NCBI RefSeq assembly: GCF_963576545.1
Contig: NC_083639.1
Span: 22,042,118 to 22,106,117, forward strand
Length of the DNA stretch: 64,000 nt
Direction: 5' to 3'
Source of the DNA: Limanda limanda
Lineage: Eukaryota; Chordata; Actinopteri; Pleuronectiformes; Pleuronectidae
The notes under the pieces were generated by a model, which did not search any database, was not told where the DNA came from, and saw nothing but the letters and a program-made list of their open reading frames with translations. This document shows positions 61,667 to 64,000 of this stretch, piece after piece. Each line of letters begins with the position of its first letter. Position 1 is the stretch's first letter. The position numbers and the translations under genes are program-made.

Positions 61667-64000
61667 ACTCAAGATGCATGAAGTATGCCTTTACCTTGTG
61701 AGTGTTTTACGGATGAGAAAATGGATGAGGATGCATTGTAATTATTTCCATGGGGGATATGTTTTTAGTCTTATGATTCACTGCCTTTTAATTAAAACAG
61801 ACAACATTTAATCGCCCTGCTCCTCTGAATTTCAACTCCAGGTAATGACTGTGAGAAATCTTAAAACAGACGAGTGGGACCATGATTGTTTCAGTAAACT
61901 TTGTGCCCTGACTTTTTGACAGTGCATGTGAAGCATTGGTATGAACATGCAGGGGGGTGCTGTGAGTTTTTGGATAGTCTTGATTAGGCAAACCAACAAA
62001 AAAGTGTGGTTTTCTTTTTGCCTTCAGGTTTTTACTTGACAGATTAAAGGGATACTCCTCCAAAGTCACTCATGAAAATCAGTTTACTAGTCATGGTCAC
62101 AATGTCACTTCACTGTTAGTATAGTGCTTTCTGTGGATCTGCACGGAGCTTCGTAAAGTCTGAGGAAATGACACAAGTAACAAGACTTGAGGTATCGGCT
62201 TACAAAGACAAAATGTGTAAGAGAAACTATAAACCAGGGATGTCAGGTTCATGCATACCAGTCAGGAAAGGTTGAGTGAGAGACTTGAACTATTGGTGTT
62301 ATGGGAAATGTAGGACCAAGTGCCTGTGCATGACACACACTAGAGACTACAAATCAGGAAATTTCAGCCTCTGCTCTTTTCATTTTGAACATTCCACTTT
62401 TAGTAAAATGCTAAATTGCTTTAGAGGGGAGTCATGACACCTGACTAATTGCACAAATAATCTATGATCTGACAGTTGGATTTATGGCATGACAGCAATT
62501 AGTCCCTGCTGTCTTGCAGTGTGAGAAGTTCTTCAATCTGATTTCCCATCATTTACAATTTGTAGCTTAACTTTGCTTTGCTGTGATATAATTAAAACAT
62601 AGCAGTAAAATAGAGACAGCCCATTTTTTCAGGGTCTTCAGTACTGTACATGTACTAAAGCTACAGCCTCACCAGCTGTTTAGAGGACATGGAAATAAAG
62701 GAGCATTGTTTGTGTACTGCAGCGTAGAGCCTTTAAGCCATATTGTTATTATATAAATACAATTGTAGTGAGACCTACAATATTTGAATAATAATAATAA
62801 TAATAAAACATACCCAGATAACCGTGCATATTTGTTTCCTCATTGGTTTTGATTGCAGGTGTATTCTTCCCTGAACCAAACAAAGAGCAGTTAAGAGCAG
62901 CTACTGTTGCTTTCAAATCTAATATCCTTTTACCTTGGCTCCAATACAGTGGTTGATTCAGTCTCGAACAGTAATTATTATAATATAGCCAGTGACCCTA
63001 GATGATACAGTCAGCTTAAGGTCAGTTTTGTAAGCTTGCAATGCTGTTTTTTGCGACCTGGGTTAGAGCTGATAAAAAATAGGAATCCATCCCTCACAAA
63101 TTTCCCCTTGACTATTTGATTTTAAAAACGTGATTGAAGATAATTTAACCATCTAGGTATGATGTATTGCTTTCCTGTGGCTCAAGTTTAGGAAACCCAT
63201 GGAGATTGTTATGGCATTAAGAGAAATTCAAAGTTTGTAAAGCTTATTGTGTCTAGTTCCAGTGGCTAAGCTTGGCAATGCTTTAAAGAAGTGTGATGTA
63301 ATGCAATGTTCCAGGCTAATAAAGGCTTCAGTGCCTGGTTAGCTCACATTAAAAGTGTGATAGACATGGTGTGATATGTGCCCTATTATAAGCAGTAAAC
63401 AAAAAAGTGTTTTTCACTCATTACATCATGCCATTCCCTCTCTTCTCAATCCGATAGCTTTTTAAAAACACTTTACCATCTTGTGTATTTCTTTTCCCAG
63501 TACTTCACTCTCACATTAACGTGCTGTGGTCACAAGAGCTCTAAAAATGCGTGATGGTTTGACCCTTACCAAGTAAAAAGTGTAACTGGTTTCTTGTAAT
63601 TATGATAATTTGGGTATTGAAACTCAGGATAAAAGAGTCACTTAAAACACTGTAGATGTAAATGTTAAAGAGGAGCAGATGTTGTTTTGTGTCTTCAAGT
63701 CAGTTTCATGAGGTACATGTGCAGCATAAATTATCCAGCCAATCTGTTGTCTCCAATTTGAGACCTCACCAATCCTCTTCTCTCATTCCTTCCAGTCTCA
63801 GACAGCAAGTACCCCAAAGAGGCCTATTCCATCAGTACCACAGATGAAGCTGCCAACGTGGTGAATGAGCAGGAGGATGTGGATGAGTGTCAGCTGTATG
63901 CAGGCCAGCTGTGCCAGCACAAATGCACCAACATGTGGGGTTCCTACCTCTGTGACTGCCACCAGGGTTACATCCTGCAGAAAGACCAACACTCCTGTGC
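27587..64000 (+). CDS. fbln2: fibulin-2, secreted extracellular matrix glycoprotein (gene-level entry, 3' partial)
   Basis: Fibulins are secreted calcium-binding matrix proteins of microfibrils and basement membranes. The coding segments 27587-29456, 54951-55074, 56752-56881, 58308-58494 and 63796-64000 join in frame with GT-AG introns of phase 1, 2, 0 and 1, giving 838 complete codons. In order, the product has a signal peptide (about residues 1-26), a Cys-rich N-domain (27-176), a Cys-free acidic N-domain (177-623), three anaphylatoxin-like modules (about 636-745), a basic linker and a first cbEGF (802-838). The long two-part N-domain separates fibulin-2 from fibulin-1 and from the short fibulins, which lack it. 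The remaining EGF modules and the C-terminal fibulin module must lie beyond the right edge. Family assignment comes from module order and cysteine spacing, not from a database search. A fish-specific paralogue cannot be excluded. Confidence 0.93.
29040..29067 (+). repeat. fbln2: in-frame (GAA)n repeat inside fbln2 coding exon
   Basis: GAA repeats encode the first poly-Glu run in the Cys-free N-domain. A second purine-rich GAG/GAA stretch at about 29370-29418 encodes a similar run. Length changes of whole codons would be tolerated in this segment. Confidence 0.85.
30301..30314 (+). promoter_or_regulatory. consensus CTCF core
   Basis: CCACTAGATGGCAG, preceded by TTGG and followed by TCAG, matches all 14 positions of the vertebrate core CCASYAGRKGGCRS. 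It lies about 0.85 kb into fbln2 intron 2. Occupancy is not shown by sequence. Confidence 0.5.
31895..32052. repeat. probable MITE fragment
   Basis: The words 'aagcgtgcgtaagag', 'aaactgcgtaagtgagg', 'cctcttaagaac' and the terminal 'tgttgaatgaggccca' fit a common teleost repeat whose end reads TGGGCCTCATTCAACA on the other strand. The partner end was not located. Confidence 0.4.
33601..34017. mobile_element. hAT-like MITE with perfect 8-bp target-site duplication
   Basis: The 417-bp element begins CAGGGGTTTTCAACTGG and ends CCGGTTGAAAACCCCTG, inverted repeats with one mismatch in 17. It is flanked by identical ACTTACAA at 33593-33600 and 34018-34025. It has no coding capacity. Near its right end is an 18-bp tandem duplication (33962-33997). 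Superfamily is assigned from terminus type and 8-bp duplication. Confidence 0.9.
33962..33997 (+). repeat. 18-bp tandem duplication carrying near-CTCF cores
   Basis: Two copies of CCACCAGGGGGCCGC about 18 bp apart (33962 and 33980). Each matches 13 of 14 positions of the CTCF core. They are part of the hAT MITE's GC-rich subterminal region. Confidence 0.6.
35098..35382 (-). mobile_element. tRNA-headed SINE-like element
   Basis: Read on the minus strand it starts GGGCGACTGTGGCTCAGGAG. It has an A-box-like TGGCTCAGGAGG and, 30 to 40 bp on, a B-box-like AGTTTGATCCC, then a body with 'cttgggcaagatactgaacc' and a tail 'agaccatttaccat'. This is a very common teleost repeat. A diverged relative is at 59901-60180 in the opposite orientation. 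Confidence 0.7.
35999..36029. repeat. perfect 13-bp hairpin
   Basis: GAGGAAGGGTTTA, a 5-nt loop GACTC, then TAAACCCTTCCTC. The stem is perfect. No T-run or other context identifies its role. Confidence 0.8.
38435..38977. mobile_element. foldback (long inverted repeat) MITE
   Basis: Arms 38435-38638 and 38774-38977 are each 204 bp and are reverse complements with, by my reading, 9 mismatches and no gaps (about 96% identity). The spacer is 135 bp and AT-rich. Outer ends read TTACATCTCTCTGCTC and GAGCAGAGAGATGTAA. A TA flanking each side fits a Tc1/mariner-type TA duplication. No coding capacity. It lies in fbln2 intron 2. Confidence 0.88.
39380..39450 (-). mobile_element. possible DNA-transposon terminus
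   Basis: Ends GATATATCGCCCACCCCTAG, the reverse complement of a 'taggggtgggcgatat' terminus common in fish MITEs. The other end was not found. Confidence 0.35.
43098..43390 (+). repeat. teleost dispersed repeat with conserved core
   Basis: ACATT tandem words lead into GCTGACGCTTTTATCCAAAG and CGACTTACAATAAG, a core seen throughout teleost genomes. Later come 'ggtacagtcggaagagg' and 'ttttcggcggaagatgtg' after a T-rich run. Family name not determined. Confidence 0.75.
47650..47725 (+). repeat. possible LINE 3' tail
   Basis: 'ttgtaccttgtacataatg' followed by 'ccctatgaggctatataaa' and 'taaaac' resembles fish LINE 3' ends. No coding remnant is seen. Confidence 0.3.
52012..52845 (+). repeat. dispersed repeat copy B (pair with 17.25 kb)
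   Basis: Same-strand copy of the repeat at 17249, about 300 bp longer between the shared left and right parts. It is therefore the fuller copy or carries an insertion. It lies in fbln2 intron 2. Confidence 0.7.
52962..53028. repeat. (TG)n microsatellite ending in (TGCG)n
   Basis: A TG dinucleotide run of about 50 bp followed by several TGCG units. Open frames across it are artefacts. Confidence 0.95.
54187..54200 (+). promoter_or_regulatory. weak CTCF-like core
   Basis: TGTCCAGGGGGCGC matches 11 of 14 positions of the CTCF core. It is about 0.75 kb before the anaphylatoxin exon 3. Weak by sequence. Confidence 0.2.
54951..55074 (+). CDS. fbln2: fbln2 exon 3: anaphylatoxin-like module 1
   Basis: The acceptor is TGTGCCGCAG| and the donor is GCAG|GTAAGT. 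The exon is 124 nt, enters in phase 1 and leaves in phase 2, and encodes residues 624 to the first two bases of codon 665. It carries the opening Cys-Cys pair of the first module (636-637), then Cys650 and Cys664. The closing Cys-Cys pair comes from the next exon. Cysteine spacing matches the anaphylatoxin-like domain I of fibulin-1 and fibulin-2. It lies 25.5 kb from the previous coding exon. Confidence 0.92.
56025..56095. repeat. LINE-like repeat fragment
   Basis: 'tttatttatttgtttattt' followed by 'aaggatccccattagct' is a signature of a common teleost retrotransposon 3' region. The fragment is short and carries an internal 'agctagggttag' word. Confidence 0.45.
56694..56747 (+). repeat. (TG)n tract running almost up to the exon 4 acceptor
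   Basis: An interrupted TG repeat of about 54 bp ends only 4 bases before the exon 4 boundary (TGTGTCTCAG|). It replaces the usual pyrimidine tract. Confidence 0.92.
56752..56881 (+). CDS. fbln2: fbln2 exon 4: end of anaphylatoxin module 1 and most of module 2
   Basis: The acceptor is GTGTGTCTCAG|, lying at the end of a long TG-repeat tract, and the donor is TTCCAG|GTACAT. The exon is 130 nt, enters in phase 2 and leaves in phase 0, and encodes residues 665-708. Its first Cys pair (671-672) closes module 1. Cys681 and Cys694 belong to module 2. Cys702, in an acidic stretch, is the likeliest extra cysteine and makes the total over the three modules odd. Skipping this exon alone would shift the frame. 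Confidence 0.9.
56882..58307 (+). other. fbln2 intron 4
   Basis: Starts GTACAT and ends TCCAG, 1426 bp, phase 0. It contains a copy of a dispersed repeat at about 57478-57665 that also occurs at 14.26 kb. A 96-codon open frame at 57796 shows no domain or fibulin-like character and I treat it as chance. Confidence 0.88.
57478..57665 (+). repeat. dispersed repeat copy B (pair with 14.3 kb)
   Basis: Same-strand diverged copy of the repeat at 14255-14425, here inside fbln2 intron 4. Confidence 0.65.
58308..58494 (+). CDS. fbln2: fbln2 exon 5: end of anaphylatoxin module 2, module 3 and basic linker
   Basis: The acceptor is ATGTCCAG| and the donor is AAAG|GTACCT. The exon is 187 nt, enters in phase 0 and leaves in phase 1, and encodes residues 709-770. 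It opens with a CCSCC cluster (710-714) that closes module 2 and opens module 3, then has Cys727, Cys737 and a final Cys-Cys pair at 744-745. After EEEEG comes a Lys/Arg/Pro-rich linker of about 20 residues, which could be exposed and protease-sensitive. The genomic frame runs past the donor to a stop codon at 58533, which is intron read-through. Confidence 0.92.
59901..60180 (+). mobile_element. tRNA-headed SINE-like element
   Basis: Starts GGGCAGCTGTGCTCAGGAGG, with a degenerate B box TTTTCGATTCC, then 'cttgggcaagatactgccc', 'gaatgggtcgacatatgct', 'ttgagtggttgataagac' and a tail ending 'caatttaccattat'. It is the same family type as 35098-35382 and is now decayed. Confidence 0.7.
60489..60546. 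repeat. (C)12(AC)n microsatellite
   Basis: Twelve C followed by about 22 AC repeats. Confidence 0.95.
61631..61664. repeat. (CA)n microsatellite
   Basis: About 17 uninterrupted CA units. Confidence 0.95.
62041..62420 (+). repeat. probable teleost dispersed repeat
   Basis: Begins 'gattaaagggatactcc' and continues with 'ctgcacggagcttcgtaaa', 'ggtatcggcttacaaagac' and 'gttatgggaaatgtagga', words I associate with a common fish repeat. No copy elsewhere in the window confirms it. Confidence 0.4.
62787..62807. repeat. (TAA)n microsatellite
   Basis: Short run of about 7 AAT units. Confidence 0.85.
63796..64000 (+). CDS. fbln2: fbln2 exon 6 (cut by window edge): linker and first calcium-binding EGF
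   Basis: The acceptor is CATTCCTTCCAG| and the entry phase is 1. After a 31-residue acidic linker (771-801) comes a calcium-binding EGF module that opens with the DVDEC signature and has six cysteines (802, 810, 814, 823, 825, 838). The run C-x-N-x4-Y-x-C at 814-823 fits the consensus for beta-hydroxylation of Asn816. The exon continues beyond base 64000. Confidence 0.92.

Larger units (their letters stand above)
58495..63795 (+). other. fbln2 intron 5
   Basis: Starts GTACCT and ends TTCCAG, 5301 bp, phase 1. It contains a tRNA-headed SINE-like element (59901-60180), two CA microsatellites, a TAA microsatellite near 62787 and a probable dispersed repeat at about 62041-62420. I saw no extra cysteine-rich exon. 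Confidence 0.85.

Overview
This window is teleost fish genomic DNA, probably from a percomorph. It is eukaryotic: the one clear gene is split by GT-AG introns. Between its exons are dispersed repeats of teleost type, including hAT-like MITEs, tRNA-headed SINE-like elements, a LINE 3' end, and CA/GT, TAA and poly-G microsatellites. There are no operons, prokaryotic genes, CRISPR arrays or recognisable RNA genes.

The only protein-coding gene I can support is a fibulin-2 gene (fbln2) on the + strand. It enters the window complete at its 5' end and runs off the right edge. A CpG-rich block at about 24.81-25.10 kb is the best candidate for the promoter and non-coding exon 1. The second exon (27482-29456) holds a short leader with two tiny uORFs, the ATG at 27587, a signal peptide, a cysteine-rich N-terminal module (22 cysteines in the mature part) and a long acidic cysteine-free segment. 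A 25.5-kb intron follows. Three short exons (54951-55074, 56752-56881, 58308-58494) encode the three anaphylatoxin-like modules. The last exon in view (63796 onward) opens the calcium-binding EGF series. Splice phases join cleanly (1, 2, 0, 1) and give 838 complete codons of open reading frame.

Region by region: 1-24.75 kb is intergenic and repeat-bearing, with no gene I recognise. 24.8-27.5 kb is the candidate promoter, exon 1 and intron 1, including a long alternating TG/CG tract. 27.5-29.5 kb is the large N-domain exon. 29.5-54.9 kb is intron 2, which carries most of the notable structure: a near-perfect 543-bp foldback element, a hAT MITE nested inside an older inverted-repeat element, a consensus CTCF core and several dispersed repeats. 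54.95-58.5 kb is the anaphylatoxin cassette, with a (TG)n tract running almost up to one acceptor site. 58.5-63.8 kb is intron 5, with a SINE and two CA microsatellites.

I found no new multi-gene system. The most interesting observations are the foldback element, the nested transposons with exact target-site duplications, the odd cysteine count and frame-symmetric layout of the anaphylatoxin cassette, and the TG-rich acceptor before its second exon.
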